Assembly: GCA_963828445.1 (NCBI GenBank)
Contig: CAWHFP010000026.1
Span: 1 to 64,000, forward strand
DNA from: Bog-532 sp963828445
Lineage (GTDB): Bacteria; Actinomycetota; Actinomycetes; Streptosporangiales; Streptosporangiaceae
DNA: 64,000 bases
Direction of reading: 5' to 3'
Position numbers and translations under genes: made by a program. This document shows positions 1 to 9,201 of this stretch, piece by piece. The notes below the pieces were generated by a model. The model was not told where the DNA came from. It did no database searches and worked only from the letters and a program-made list of their open reading frames with translations. Position 1 is the stretch's first letter, and each line of letters starts with the position of its first letter.

Positions 1-237
1 CCTAAAGTTGATATAGATGAAGACCGGCGCCTCGGCACCGCCCGCCCGATCTGCCGGGCAGGATGTTGAACGCACCGTGCAACCTACCGCGGGCGGCGTG
101 TAGGCCGGGTGCGGGATGGTGCGCATCGGGCCCTGGTCTCCGCGGTGAGGTCACTGCGGCTGCTGGTCGTGCTGGCGCAGCCCGGCCCCAGCACGACCAG
201 GGCACCGCTGAGGACCCCGCACGCCCACTGATCAACC
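1..237 (-). pseudogene. Decayed, internally deleted copy of the adjacent lipoprotein gene (runs off left edge)
   Basis: Read on the minus strand, about 225 to 140 encodes a lipobox segment (GVLSGALVVLGPGCAS, then SDLTAET) that matches the N-terminus of the intact lipoprotein at 355-915 (GVLGGALIVLGAGCAS, DLTAE). About 130 to 20, in another frame, encodes LHGAFNILPGRSGG, matching LHGAVNILPTRSGG near the C-terminus of the same protein. The central 110 or so residues are missing and the two ends are out of frame, so this is a relic of a tandem duplication. Just upstream, 226-245 reads AKVDQWAC in frame with the lipobox; this resembles TKVDQWAC in the lectin at 906-1445 and suggests recombination between the neighbouring genes. 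The relic continues past position 1. Confidence 0.7.
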
Positions 238-323
238 TTGGCGCCCGGGCGGCAACGGCCAGGTCGTCAAGCGGCCCGCCAAGCCCAGGAAGGGGAAGGC
301 AAGGGCGGCGGCGACAACAAGAA

Positions 324-357
324 TGACGTCAGCCCAGCTCTGGCTGGGCTGACGTCA
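324..357 (-). terminator. Intrinsic-type terminator of the lipoprotein gene
   Basis: A perfect 15-bp inverted repeat (324-338 with 343-357) encloses a 4-nt loop. On the minus strand it overlaps the lipoprotein stop codon and is followed by a moderately T-rich TTCTTGTTG. It separates the intact gene from the decayed copy downstream. Confidence 0.7.
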
Positions 358-915
358 GCTCGCTGGCGGGCGCTCCAGCCTCGACGCACTGCTGCCCGCG
401 TCGAAGCAAGGCGAAGAGATGAAGGTCAGCGCCTGGGCACCGCCGGACCTCGTGGGCAGAATGTTGACCGCACCGTGCAGATTGGCGCGACTGAGTAGGT
501 AGGCGGGATGAGGTGCGGTGCGCACCGGCCCCCGGGTCACGTCGACCCACTGCAACCTCCATCCGGCGGCCCGCATGACATCTACCAGGGTCCTGTTCAG
601 CTGCGAGGTGCTGGTCCGGACCCGGGGGAGCATGGTGACCTGGGCGTCGTAGGACACCCGCGTCCGGCCGGGGCGGCAGCCGCCGAAGGATCCGATCAGC
701 TTCACCGAGACGGCCAGCTGGTGCTGCCCGAGGGCCCGGACGATGGCCGCTACCGGCTGCTCCGCCTGCTGTTGCGCCGTGCTGACTTCCGCCGTGAGGT
801 CACCCCGGCTGGGCGCGCTGGCGCAGCCCGCCCCGAGCACGATCAACGCGCCGCCCAGGACTCCCAGGGTCAGCCTCCGGGCCGACCCTGGGTCCCGGCG
901 ATGCGTCAGTGCCAC
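355..915 (-). CDS. Exported lipoprotein of unknown function
   Basis: I do not recognise a family. The GTG at 915 gives a 186-residue protein with a basic n-region (ALTHRRDPGSARRL), a hydrophobic core and a lipobox (IVLGAGCAS), so it should be lipid-anchored on the outside of the membrane. The start is chosen because a perfect TATAAT lies 28 nt upstream and a GGAG about 14 nt upstream; a farther ATG at 984 would place unrelated residues before the signal peptide. The mature part has a helical start (STAQQQAEQPVAAIVRAL), then a segment ending in an AAGW motif. The motif pattern RVS(C/Y)...L...GW also occurs in the membrane-anchored protein at 1640-2395, so the two may be distant relatives (inference). 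A decayed duplicate lies immediately downstream. Confidence 0.65.
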   Translation of the reverse strand: MALTHRRDPGSARRLTLGVLGGALIVLGAGCASAPSRGDLTAEVSTAQQQAEQPVAAIVRALGQHQLAVSVKLIGSFGGCRPGRTRVSYDAQVTMLPRVRTSTSQLNRTLVDVMRAAGWRLQWVDVTRGPVRTAPHPAYLLSRANLHGAVNILPTRSGGAQALTFISSPCFDAGSSASRLERPPAS

Positions 916-1445
916 TCGCAACCGCCCAGCTCCGTTTTCGACATTATAGAAATGGAGCCACCGGTCGCTGTTGCGTCCGCACATGCGTCTATCGGCACGT
1001 TGGCCGGCCCCTCGTCAATCAGCCCCTGGTTTTCGAGCTGGTAGGCATTCGGCATAGTAGTATTCCTGCCACAGTACATTGTCGGGAAAAGACCCGCAGG
1101 CCCACTGGTCAACCTTGGTGCTGTAGCTCCACCCATGGTCTTCTAGGCATTTCCCGCTATTGACGTTCTCGAAAGCGTACTCGCCCGTGCCCTCGAGGAC
1201 TGAGTACCATTTCTGGTTGCTGGCGTTCTCCATTGGTAGGTGTTGGCCCAGTTGCCGTTGGCCGTCCCGGCCGCCGTACGATTCCCAGGTAGTGACCGAT
1301 TCGGCACCCCCGGATCCGGCGGCAGCTGCCAGGTCACGGTGGTATCGACATCGGGCCGTGTGGTGGCTGAGGCTGTGGCCGCCGGGACCAGCCCGGCCAC
1401 CAGCGCCACTCCGAATGCCGCTCCCAGCAGTTTCTTCTTGAACAT
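906..1445 (-). pseudogene. Secreted ricin-B-type lectin protein, frame-broken twice
   Basis: The ATG at 1445 follows AAAGG by 8 nt and opens a classical signal peptide (MFKKKLLGAAFGVALVAG, cleavage near ATASA). The frame then loses homology near 1232, and the next frame carries a lectin repeat (MENASNQKWYSVLEG, NSGKCLEDH, KVDQWACG). A second frame change near 1060 leads into YQLENQGLIDEGP, which looks like the start of another repeat (compare NTYQ-MENA with NAYQLENQ), ending at a TGA at 906. One-base losses at both points would restore a protein of about 179 residues: signal peptide plus beta-trefoil repeats, probably sugar-binding. Either the gene is dead or the assembly has two indels here. 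Confidence 0.6.
943..948 (-). promoter_or_regulatory. Perfect -10 box (TATAAT) for the lipoprotein gene
   Basis: TATAAT on the minus strand, 28 nt upstream of the chosen GTG, stands out in very GC-rich DNA. No good -35 hexamer is visible at 16-18 nt (ACAGCG is the nearest), so the promoter may be activator-dependent. It lies inside the 3' end of the broken lectin gene. Confidence 0.45.
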
Positions 1446-1639
1446 AGACATTACCTTTCGCGTTTGCCGGACCATTCGCCAGCTCGCGCCAAGCAATGAA
1501 TTTCCTTGCCACGCGCACGCGGTGTCGATCCCTCAATTGACTACAGGACTTCCGTCAGCCCCGAGAGTCGCTGGCGTAACTGCGCGCACCCACTCCTGAT
1601 TGATCCCGCCATTACCGGCCCGTTGTCCGGACGCTCCGG

Positions 1640-2395
1640 TCAGCCAATCGGGTTACTGGCGTAGTTGTCCGTGATCATCACAATCAGGACCTGGTTTCGG
1701 GCCGGGCTGAGGTGACGGCTGATCTCCGGCTGGCTCACCCGGGCAACCTGAAGATAAGCACTGCGGGCGGAAGCGGTGAGAGTCGGCACCGCACCGATGT
1801 CCTGCTCCGGGACAACCTGGCTTCCCGGGGCCCAGCTGTACTCCAGCGTGGCCCGGCCCACCACGCCGGTCCGCGGACCGGCCGGTTGCGCGCTGACCAC
1901 CGGCAGCGGCGTGCCGCCCGGCGTGACCGCCACCGGACTGAAATCCTCCCAGCCGAGGAGGCCGAGGGTTTGCTCCAGCTCGGTCCGACGGCTGGCGCTG
2001 GTTCCTCCGAAGGTGAAATACCGGGTGTCGGCCCGCTGGCAGGAGACCCGAGCCTGGGTACCTCCCCCGAAAAGGCTGCCCGGGCCGCCAGTGGCCGTGC
2101 AGGCGTCGAGCACTGAGCGCCCCGCCGGGACGAGCCACCGTTGCTGGCTCTGCAGAACGGAGAACTGCCGGTCCTGCCAGGTGGCGACGGCCGAATCGGC
2201 CTGCCGGACGGCCGCCGACCGGGCGTAGTTCACCGCGCTCGGTGGGGCCGGGGGCGAGGCGGCGAAGTGCCAGACGATCAGGGCGACGCCGGCCCCGACG
2301 ACCACCACGCCCGCGAAAAGTCGGAGCCCGACCCGGTACCGTCTCGCATGATCGTTCACCGCGTCGGGGGCGACCGGGTCAGCAGGTGCCGTCAC
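1640..2395 (-). CDS. Membrane-anchored protein of unknown function, coupled to the SGNH protein
   Basis: This 251-residue protein has a short cytoplasmic N-terminus, one transmembrane helix at about residues 24-46 (FAGVVVVGAGVALIVWHFAA) and a long external domain with two cysteines (DACTATG, RVSCQR). No family is recognised. Its ATG lies 17 bases inside the end of the upstream 2379-6533 gene, so the two are almost certainly translated together and may act together at the cell surface. The external part shares a loose RVSC...LEQTLGLLGW pattern with the lipoprotein at 355-915. Confidence 0.65.
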   Translation of the reverse strand: MTAPADPVAPDAVNDHARRYRVGLRLFAGVVVVGAGVALIVWHFAASPPAPPSAVNYARSAAVRQADSAVATWQDRQFSVLQSQQRWLVPAGRSVLDACTATGGPGSLFGGGTQARVSCQRADTRYFTFGGTSASRRTELEQTLGLLGWEDFSPVAVTPGGTPLPVVSAQPAGPRTGVVGRATLEYSWAPGSQVVPEQDIGAVPTLTASARSAYLQVARVSQPEISRHLSPARNQVLIVMITDNYASNPIG

Positions 2396-5300
2396 CGGAG
2401 GGCAGCGTTCCGGCCAGGCACTGGTCGACCAGGGTCGCGAACTCCTGCTGACCCGCGGCCTGCAGGTGGAAGCTGTTGAAGCCGGGGACGGTGGTCCCGG
2501 CGTTCGATGACTCCTCGTTCACCACACCGTTGATCCATGGGCTCGACGAGCACACCTCATGCCCGGTGAACGCCGGAGCCGGATCGATGAAGTCGATGTT
2601 CACGCCCGCGGCCTGTTCGGTGGACACCGCGGTCGATATCGCGGAGTTGAGCTGATCACCGAACGAGTTGAGCATGGCCTCGTCCGGCACGATGATGTCC
2701 GAGGCGGCGTCCACGGCGCAGGCGCTACTGGGGCTGGTGTCGCCGGGGAACAACCGTGGGTACCCCATCACGATGATCCGGGCGTCGGGGGCCGCCGCGG
2801 CGATCGCGGAGTAGGCCATCTCCAGATGGTACGGCAACGCCGAAATGACCTGCGGCTCGAATTTGTACAGCGGCTGGGGATCGACGACGCCGTTGTTGGT
2901 CAGGTAGTAGTTCGTTCCCGAGCACCCATTGCCGTCGGTGGACACCACCGAGTCGGTTTCGACGCAGCCGGTCATCACCGACGAGAACCGGGCGTCGTCG
3001 CCTCCCTGGGTGATGGTGACCAGCGTGGTGCTCGGACTGAGCCAGCCCTGATCGGCCTGCGGTACCTCAAGACTGGTCGAGGCGGTGTTCTTTCCGGTCA
3101 GCGCGTTGACCACGGACGGGCCACCAAAAAACTCCTGGCCCGTCGTCCAGTCTGTGTAGCCGGCCTGATCCCAGCTGTACCAGGTGCTGGCGGGCGGGTT
3201 GGAGGCCGGCTGATCGACGGCCTTCTCCGTGATGGCCGGGGTCAGTGCGTCCGAGCAGGCGGTGTAGGCGAACTGGACCCCACTGGCCGGATTGGCCGCC
3301 TGCTGGGCGATGGACGTGGATTGACCGGGCATGGTGACCAGGTCCGGGAAGCTCTGCGCGGCGGATCGGTGACAGGTGTTCTGCATGCCTGAGTAGCTGT
3401 AATCACTGTTCGGCAGGTAGGGGGACAGTCCTTCAGCGGAGCTGTACGAGTCACCCATCGCCACGTAGTCGGTCGCGGGCGGGGTGGCCGGGATGAACGC
3501 CATGGCGTCCCAGGCGATGTCGTCCCCCAGCCCCGAGTAGGTGACGTTGCTCAGCGAGACCGACGCGCCAGACGAGAGGTTGAAGAAACCGAGGCTCACC
3601 CAGGTGTCGGTCTGGTACCCCTGGTTGACCACCCGGTACTCGGTGGTCCCGTTACCGAGGTTGATGCGGTAGCTGGCTTGAGGATCCCATGCCCCTTCCC
3701 CGGGCACGGCGGCCATGATTCGTACCCAGCCCTTGACCGAAGAAGATGGGGTCCACGTCCCGGTGATCTGAAGGTCCGCGTTACCTGCCTGCGGCGGCTG
3801 ATTCCCCCCGGGAGAGGCGGAAGAGCTGGGCAGCGTGTGCGTGAACCAGAAATGTCCGCTGTAGCCACTGCCGATCTGGTGCAGGTCGATCTTGGACGGA
3901 TAGGTCGCCGGGGAACCGCCATCCGAGCCGAACTTCCACGTCATCGTCCCACCGTTGTTTGACCAGGACTCGCCGCAGCCGTACGGGGACGGGATGCTGG
4001 AGGCGGTGTCCCCGACGATCACCGCGCTGGCGGGCAGGTTGCTGGAGCACTGGGGCGCGTAACCGGAGGGTACGCCGGGAAATCCAGGGTTGGACGATCC
4101 GGCCGCGTACGCGAGGGCCTGGGTGCCGAAATACTGAGACGGATCGTTGTTCCAGGTAACGGCGGCATTCCACCAGCAGTGGTCATTGGCCAGGTTGCAT
4201 GGGGCCGACGTGTTGGACGGGGTGCAGTTGTCATCGCTGGTGCAGAAGGTCGACAGCGGGGGCTCGCCGCCGATGGGTGAGGTGGACTGCCCGCCGGGCC
4301 AGATTCCGCGCGCGAAGGACTGACCCCAGCTGCTGTTGATGAAGCTGTAGCTGACGTAACCGTAGGCGGCGAAGCCGATGACCTTCTCTTCGTAGGACCA
4401 GTTCTGCGGATTGGCTTCATCGGTGTTGTAGTTGGCGGACAGGAACATCTCCCGGCCCGGCTTGTACATCGGATTGATCGGGTTGTTGACCCAGCCCAGC
4501 CCCCAGTGCCCGCCGGATCCGTTGCCGGCCGCGTCGGTACAGGACGGGCTGGGCGAGCAGCCGGTCGAGTTGCCGTTGGCCGCGCTCGGCTCGAGCCCGG
4601 AGTTGTAGGCCCACAGGGCGAACCACCAGTTCTCGATGTATTTGGACGCGCCGCCGTTGGCGGTGATGCTCAGGCTGTAGAGCTGGTTCCACTTTTGACC
4701 CAGGATCTCCAGCCCGGCTGCGATGTTGGCTTCGTAGTCCACCGCCACCGCTTCCTGGCTGTCATAGGGAAAGGCGGCCGTGTTGCCGCCGCAGTTGGTG
4801 TTCCCGCTCATGCACATGCCCGTGGTGACCTGGGCGAGGCCGTACCCGCAGTCCGAGGCCGGCCAGTCGACGTAGGTGTAGTCCCCGGCATCTCCGTACC
4901 AGTTGTAGGAGGGCTGGAAGTTACCGGTCTGGCCGATGATCGCGTGCGGGCTGGCCTGGTCCTCATTGGACTCCTGGGCCAGCACGCCCAGCATGACCTG
5001 AGCGGGGACGGTACCCCCGCCATCGAGGGAAGGTCTGGGGAACAGACCCTGCGGTGAATATGCGGGCAGTCCCGACCCGAACACGTCCGGGCCCCGGGTA
5101 TTCGTCAGATCACCCTGAACGGCCTGGTCCACCGCCCATTCGACGTTCTGCTGGGAGGGCTGGTAGGTCTCGATCTTCGGATCGTTGCGCGCGACGGCAC
5201 AGGTCCGATCCGGATCGGTGGTGAGCGTGGACGGGTCAGTGCTGGCCGCCGGCGCGTTCGCCGCCGGTCCCGTCGCGGGCGCGGCCTTCGGCCGGATGAT

Positions 5301-6533
5301 GCCGGTGGCCGCACCCGGGAAGCCAGGCAGCGCCGAGGGAACCGGCGTGAAATGGGCCGGAGCGGCAGGCGGCACGGTGAAGGCGGCGGACGCGCCGGTC
5401 CCGATCACCCGGGCGCTGATCTTGACCGGTAGCGAACTGGCCGGCGACGCCGCCAGCGGGGACCGCCCCTTGCTGCTGAGTGATGTCGACGTGCCGGTCA
5501 CCGCCAGCTGGCCGGCCGTGGACACGTGCGACCCGGCCGGCACGTTGACCGCCTGCCAGCTCGCCGGGAGGTGCCCGATGCTGCTGGCACGCGGACCGGT
5601 GACGAACACCCGCCCTCCGGTCTGCGACAGCTCGGCCGAGCCCAGTACGGCCCGGCCGACCATCGTGTCGTGCCCGGCCGCGTACCGGTGCAGCTGGACC
5701 TGATGGCCGTCGGCCACTGCGAAGCCCAGACCGCCGCCGGCGTCGGGCGTGAGGTCGAACGCCGTGCCCGAGGTCCGGACCAACGTACGGACCTGGCCAG
5801 CCGGGCTGATCGTCACCACACCTGCGGGGTGGTCGGCCGCGATCTGCCCGTCGTAGGGCACGGCCGAGGTGAACTCACCCGGCACGGCGAGGTTGGAGGT
5901 GATCCGGCCGGACGTGACATCCAGCGTCATCAGGTGGGTCGAGTCGGCCTGGCTGACGTCCACGCCGTCCCCGGTTCCGCCCTGGGTCAGCACCGCCTGC
6001 TGGCTGGTACCGCAGCCCGGGTCGAAGTAGGCGATCGAGACGCCCGCCCCGACCGGTTTCACCTTGCCCGTGGTGAGGTTCACCACGGCGGCCAGAGCCC
6101 CGTCGCCCATGGCCTCGGCCGCGTTGGTGATCTGGCGGGGTGCGTAGACCACCACGGCGTCCTGCCCGTTGCCGGTGACGCAGGCCTGGCCGATCCACTG
6201 GGTGGTGTCGGTCGCGGTCACCGTCAGCGTGGCCGCCGTGCGCCAGGTGTACCCGGCCGACTCGTCGGCCACCAGTACGTGCAGGCCGGTCGCGTCTCCG
6301 GCCACGGTCACCATCCGGTCTTTCGAACTGCGCCAGCCTCGCGGCAGGACCCCCTGCGGATCGGCCACCTTGTCTGCGGGTGCGGGCGAGGAGAGCGATT
6401 GCTTCGGGGTCGACCCGGGATGGGCCTGCTTCACTCCGGACGCGGCCAGGACGGCTGGACCCTGCGCGACCGCACCAGCCAGGACGGCCAGCGACAGCAG
6501 GGCCCTGGCCGGGCCGCGCAAACGTGACTCCAT
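2379..6533 (-). CDS. Exported multidomain protein: transglycosylase-like, golvesin-like and SGNH hydrolase domains
   Basis: The ATG at 6533 is preceded by a perfect GGAGGT at 8 nt and opens a signal peptide (residues 1-31), giving 1384 residues. Residues about 40-420 are beta-rich without a clear family. Around E521 (LAQESNEDQ, followed by GYGLAQVTTG) is a lytic-transglycosylase-like region with a candidate catalytic glutamate. Residues about 930-1010 (VKGWVRIMAAVPGEG... DDIAWDAMAF) resemble the golvesin C-terminal domain. Residues about 1025-1384 are an SGNH/GDSL hydrolase: MGDSYSSAEG with S1029 as nucleophile, TQGGDDA in place of the usual GGND near 1177, and NSFHLQAAG with H1356. Many paired cysteines fit an extracellular protein. 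The set of domains suggests an enzyme acting on cell-wall or exopolysaccharide esters; that is inference. It heads a two-gene operon and is divergent from a LuxR-type regulator. Confidence 0.8.
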   Translation of the reverse strand: MESRLRGPARALLSLAVLAGAVAQGPAVLAASGVKQAHPGSTPKQSLSSPAPADKVADPQGVLPRGWRSSKDRMVTVAGDATGLHVLVADESAGYTWRTAATLTVTATDTTQWIGQACVTGNGQDAVVVYAPRQITNAAEAMGDGALAAVVNLTTGKVKPVGAGVSIAYFDPGCGTSQQAVLTQGGTGDGVDVSQADSTHLMTLDVTSGRITSNLAVPGEFTSAVPYDGQIAADHPAGVVTISPAGQVRTLVRTSGTAFDLTPDAGGGLGFAVADGHQVQLHRYAAGHDTMVGRAVLGSAELSQTGGRVFVTGPRASSIGHLPASWQAVNVPAGSHVSTAGQLAVTGTSTSLSSKGRSPLAASPASSLPVKISARVIGTGASAAFTVPPAAPAHFTPVPSALPGFPGAATGIIRPKAAPATGPAANAPAASTDPSTLTTDPDRTCAVARNDPKIETYQPSQQNVEWAVDQAVQGDLTNTRGPDVFGSGLPAYSPQGLFPRPSLDGGGTVPAQVMLGVLAQESNEDQASPHAIIGQTGNFQPSYNWYGDAGDYTYVDWPASDCGYGLAQVTTGMCMSGNTNCGGNTAAFPYDSQEAVAVDYEANIAAGLEILGQKWNQLYSLSITANGGASKYIENWWFALWAYNSGLEPSAANGNSTGCSPSPSCTDAAGNGSGGHWGLGWVNNPINPMYKPGREMFLSANYNTDEANPQNWSYEEKVIGFAAYGYVSYSFINSSWGQSFARGIWPGGQSTSPIGGEPPLSTFCTSDDNCTPSNTSAPCNLANDHCWWNAAVTWNNDPSQYFGTQALAYAAGSSNPGFPGVPSGYAPQCSSNLPASAVIVGDTASSIPSPYGCGESWSNNGGTMTWKFGSDGGSPATYPSKIDLHQIGSGYSGHFWFTHTLPSSSASPGGNQPPQAGNADLQITGTWTPSSSVKGWVRIMAAVPGEGAWDPQASYRINLGNGTTEYRVVNQGYQTDTWVSLGFFNLSSGASVSLSNVTYSGLGDDIAWDAMAFIPATPPATDYVAMGDSYSSAEGLSPYLPNSDYSYSGMQNTCHRSAAQSFPDLVTMPGQSTSIAQQAANPASGVQFAYTACSDALTPAITEKAVDQPASNPPASTWYSWDQAGYTDWTTGQEFFGGPSVVNALTGKNTASTSLEVPQADQGWLSPSTTLVTITQGGDDARFSSVMTGCVETDSVVSTDGNGCSGTNYYLTNNGVVDPQPLYKFEPQVISALPYHLEMAYSAIAAAAPDARIIVMGYPRLFPGDTSPSSACAVDAASDIIVPDEAMLNSFGDQLNSAISTAVSTEQAAGVNIDFIDPAPAFTGHEVCSSSPWINGVVNEESSNAGTTVPGFNSFHLQAAGQQEFATLVDQCLAGTLPSGDGTC

Positions 6534-6622
6534 CGCCTGCCACCTCCGGTCCGGCATCGTCAAGATCGAATGTGACAGCAAACCAAGCTGATCAGTATCC
6601 CTCAGATGACTAATTTGTACGC

Positions 6623-6652
6623 TTGACGAACAAACAGATAGGAACGTAACTT
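6623..6652 (+). promoter_or_regulatory. Candidate promoter for the LuxR-type regulator
   Basis: TTGACG (6623-6628) and TAACTT (6647-6652) are separated by 18 nt in an unusually AT-rich divergent intergenic region (6560-6660). The same region must hold the promoter of the large exported protein on the other strand, for which I see no clear -10. Confidence 0.35.
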
Positions 6653-6693
6653 GCGGGTATCTGCGAGGGGACATACCGGACTCGGGAGCGGAA

Positions 6694-6951
6694 GTGGGTA
6701 GCGAATCGACACAGGAGGCTGCATCCGTAGGGCCTGATGCTCTGAGTGAACGCGAAAAGAGCATCCTTCTGCTACTGGCTCAGGGTTTCACAAACATTCA
6801 AATTGGCGATACCTTGAACATAAGCAAACACACAGTCGCTCAGCATGTGGCCACCATGCTGGACCGAACCGGGTCGCGGACCCGGGCGCACCTCGTCGCA
6901 CGGGCCTATGAGTTCGGATTCCTGCCCGGCCCGGCTAGCGTGCGCAGTTAG
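6694..6951 (+). CDS. Stand-alone LuxR/GerE-type HTH regulator
   Basis: This 85-residue protein consists almost only of a GerE-type DNA-binding domain: LSEREKSILLLLAQG, then TNIQIGDTLNISKHTVAQHV as recognition helix region, then the dimer helix (TMLDRTGSRTRAHLVARAYEFGF). There is no receiver, ATPase or ligand domain, so it should act as a small constitutive or partner-dependent regulator. The GTG at 6694 is used with a GGGAG upstream. Being divergent from the exported SGNH protein, with a 160-bp shared upstream region, it is the obvious candidate to control that operon (inference). Its stop overlaps the convergent hisS stop by 3 bases. Confidence 0.8.
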   Translation: MGSESTQEAASVGPDALSEREKSILLLLAQGFTNIQIGDTLNISKHTVAQHVATMLDRTGSRTRAHLVARAYEFGFLPGPASVRS

Positions 6952-8270
6952 GGAGTGTCCTCGACGGCCTGGTCGCGGATGAACCCGGCCAGGCCGTCCG
7001 GGGCGACCTGGTGCTGCTCACCGGAGTCCATGTCCCGCACGGTGACCAGACCGGCCGCGCGTTCCTGGTCGCCGTAGATGAGCGCGAACCGGGCCCGGCG
7101 CTCGGCCGCCCACCTGAGCTGGCGGCCGAGCTTGCCGCTGGCGCCCAGGTAGACCTCGGCCGACAGGCCCGCGTGCCGCAGCCGGGCCGCGAAGTCCATG
7201 GCCTCGGCGGTGTCCTCGGTCATGATCGTGATCGCGGCGTCCAGCCGCGGGGCGATCACCGCCTCGTCGCTGAGCAGGCCGATGATCCGCTCCACGCCCA
7301 GGGAGCCGCCCACGGCCGGGATGTCCGGGCCGCCCAGGGACTCGATCAGGTGGTCGTACCGGCCGCCGCCCGCGATCGAGCCGGGCATGCCGTCCGCCAC
7401 CACCTCGAAGATGATGCCGGTGTAGTAGCCCAGCCCGCGCACCAGCCGCGGGGTGAACAGCAGCCGGGCCGCGCCGGCCACCGGGGCCGCGGCCTCGATG
7501 ACCCGGTCCACCTCGGCCAGGCCGGCCCGGCCTTCCTCGTCGTCGGCCAGCGCGACCCGCAGCCGGTCCACCGCGTCCGGCGCGGTCAGGTCCCCGACCA
7601 GGGCCTGGGCCGTGGCCCGGTCCAGCCCGCGGCCCTCGACCAGCTCGCCGGCCACCTCGTCCGGCTTGAGCTTGTCCAGCTTGTCCAGGGTGATCAGTAC
7701 CTGGCCGCCGACCTGCTCCGGGACCTGGTAGGCCCGCAGCAGCCCGGTCAGGGCCTGGCGCGAGTTGAGCAGGATCGTGTAGTCGCCGATGCCCACCGCC
7801 CCCAGCGCGTCGGCGATGGCGCACACCACCTCGGCGTCGGCCAGCGGTGAGGCGGAGCCCACGACATCCAGGTCGCACTGGGCGAACTCGCGGAACCGGC
7901 CCCGCCCGGGACGGTCGGCCCGCCACACCGGGCCCATCACGTACCGCTTGTACGGCATCGGCAGCTGGGAACCGTAGGCCGCCACCACCCGGGCCAGCGG
8001 CACGGTCATGTCGTAGCGGAGGGCCAGGTCGGCGTCACCGCTGGCCTCGTGCTCGCCCCGGCGGAGGATCTTGAAGATGAGCTTGTCGCCCTCGTCGCCG
8101 TACCGGCCGGTCAGCGTCTCCAGCCGCTCGAAGGCCGGGGTCTGCAGCGGCTCGAACCCGTACCGCTGGAACACCTCCCGGATGGCCGTGAACACATGCT
8201 CACGTACCCGCAGATCGCCCGCGAGGAAGTCCCTCGTGCCAGAGGGGGGGTCGAACTGCTGGGACGCCAT
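6948..8270 (-). CDS. hisS: Histidine--tRNA ligase
   Basis: Class II aminoacyl-tRNA synthetase that charges tRNA-His in the cytoplasm. 440 residues. Visible family motifs are SGTRDFL near the start, FEPLQTPAFE (motif 1 region), ALRYDMTVPLAR (about 83-94), RADRPGRGRFREFAQCD (motif 2, about 117-133), LVRGLGYYTG (histidine-A motif) and GGGRYDHLI with GSLGVERI (motif 3). The ATG at 8270 is chosen because GGAGGA lies 7 nt upstream and the protein starts at the normal HisRS position. Single-gene unit, convergent with the LuxR-type gene. Confidence 0.97.
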   Translation of the reverse strand: MASQQFDPPSGTRDFLAGDLRVREHVFTAIREVFQRYGFEPLQTPAFERLETLTGRYGDEGDKLIFKILRRGEHEASGDADLALRYDMTVPLARVVAAYGSQLPMPYKRYVMGPVWRADRPGRGRFREFAQCDLDVVGSASPLADAEVVCAIADALGAVGIGDYTILLNSRQALTGLLRAYQVPEQVGGQVLITLDKLDKLKPDEVAGELVEGRGLDRATAQALVGDLTAPDAVDRLRVALADDEEGRAGLAEVDRVIEAAAPVAGAARLLFTPRLVRGLGYYTGIIFEVVADGMPGSIAGGGRYDHLIESLGGPDIPAVGGSLGVERIIGLLSDEAVIAPRLDAAITIMTEDTAEAMDFAARLRHAGLSAEVYLGASGKLGRQLRWAAERRARFALIYGDQERAAGLVTVRDMDSGEQHQVAPDGLAGFIRDQAVEDTP

Positions 8271-9201
8271 GACGTACTCCTCCATTCGCCGGTCCTGCCC
8301 TGCCGATGCTACTGGCGACCGGGGTGCTAACACGCCTACTCCACCTGGTAGGTGGCCACCTTGGCGCGGCCTGGGCGACGGGGGATCCTGGGGTGACCGC
8401 GCCGGAGGGGAGGACGCATGCGGGCTGTCGTCATGGTCCTGCGCGGCCGCTTCCGCCAGTACTGGAGGTCCTGGCTGGTGCTGTGCGGTCTGGTCGCCGT
8501 GGCGGGTGGATCCGTGCTGGCTGCGACCGCGGCCGGGAGCCGGACCGCGGCCGCCTTTCCCGGGTTCACCAGCCGGCATGGTTACGACGTCATCCTGTAC
8601 AGCGGGAACCGGCTGCCGCCGCTGCGGCAGCTGCCGCGGGTGGTGTCGCTGCTCTCCGGGCGGATGCCGCACCAGTCGGATCCGAGCGAGGTCCTGGCCT
8701 CCTTCACGCTGGCCCAGCACAACGGCGTGCGGGTCGGCTCGGTACTGCGCCCGCAGCTGGCCAGCCCGGCGCAGCTGCGTGGGGGCCCGGGCGATCCGTC
8801 ACCCGCGCTCCGTCCGGTCCTGCACGTGGTCGGGATCGTCGCCGCCGAGAGCGAGTTTCCGTCCGGGGCCAGCCCGCACTACAACCTCTACGCCACCACC
8901 GCGCTGGCGACGGCGGTCAATCGCCACGCTGCTCTGCTGTGGACCTACTACGTCGGGTTCAGCAACGGCGCCACCGGCCTGGCCGATTCCGACAGCCGGT
9001 TCCGCTCGCTCGGCATCTACGGCCGCTCCGACCTGGACGAGGCGGCCGACGCGGTGCAGAGCTCGGTCCGGCCGCAGGTCACCGGCTGGTACGTACTGGC
9101 CGCGCTGGCCGCCCTGGCCGCGCTGGCCGTGATCGGGCAGGCCATGGCCCGGCAGACGGCCGCCGCCGCCCCGCATTCCGCACCTCGCGCCCCGCACTTC
9201 A

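Noticed and set aside
5526..6527. 333-codon plus-strand open frame opposite the large exported protein
   Set aside because: Arg/Gly/His-rich composition, no ribosome site and no family motif; it mirrors the codon bias of the real minus-strand gene.
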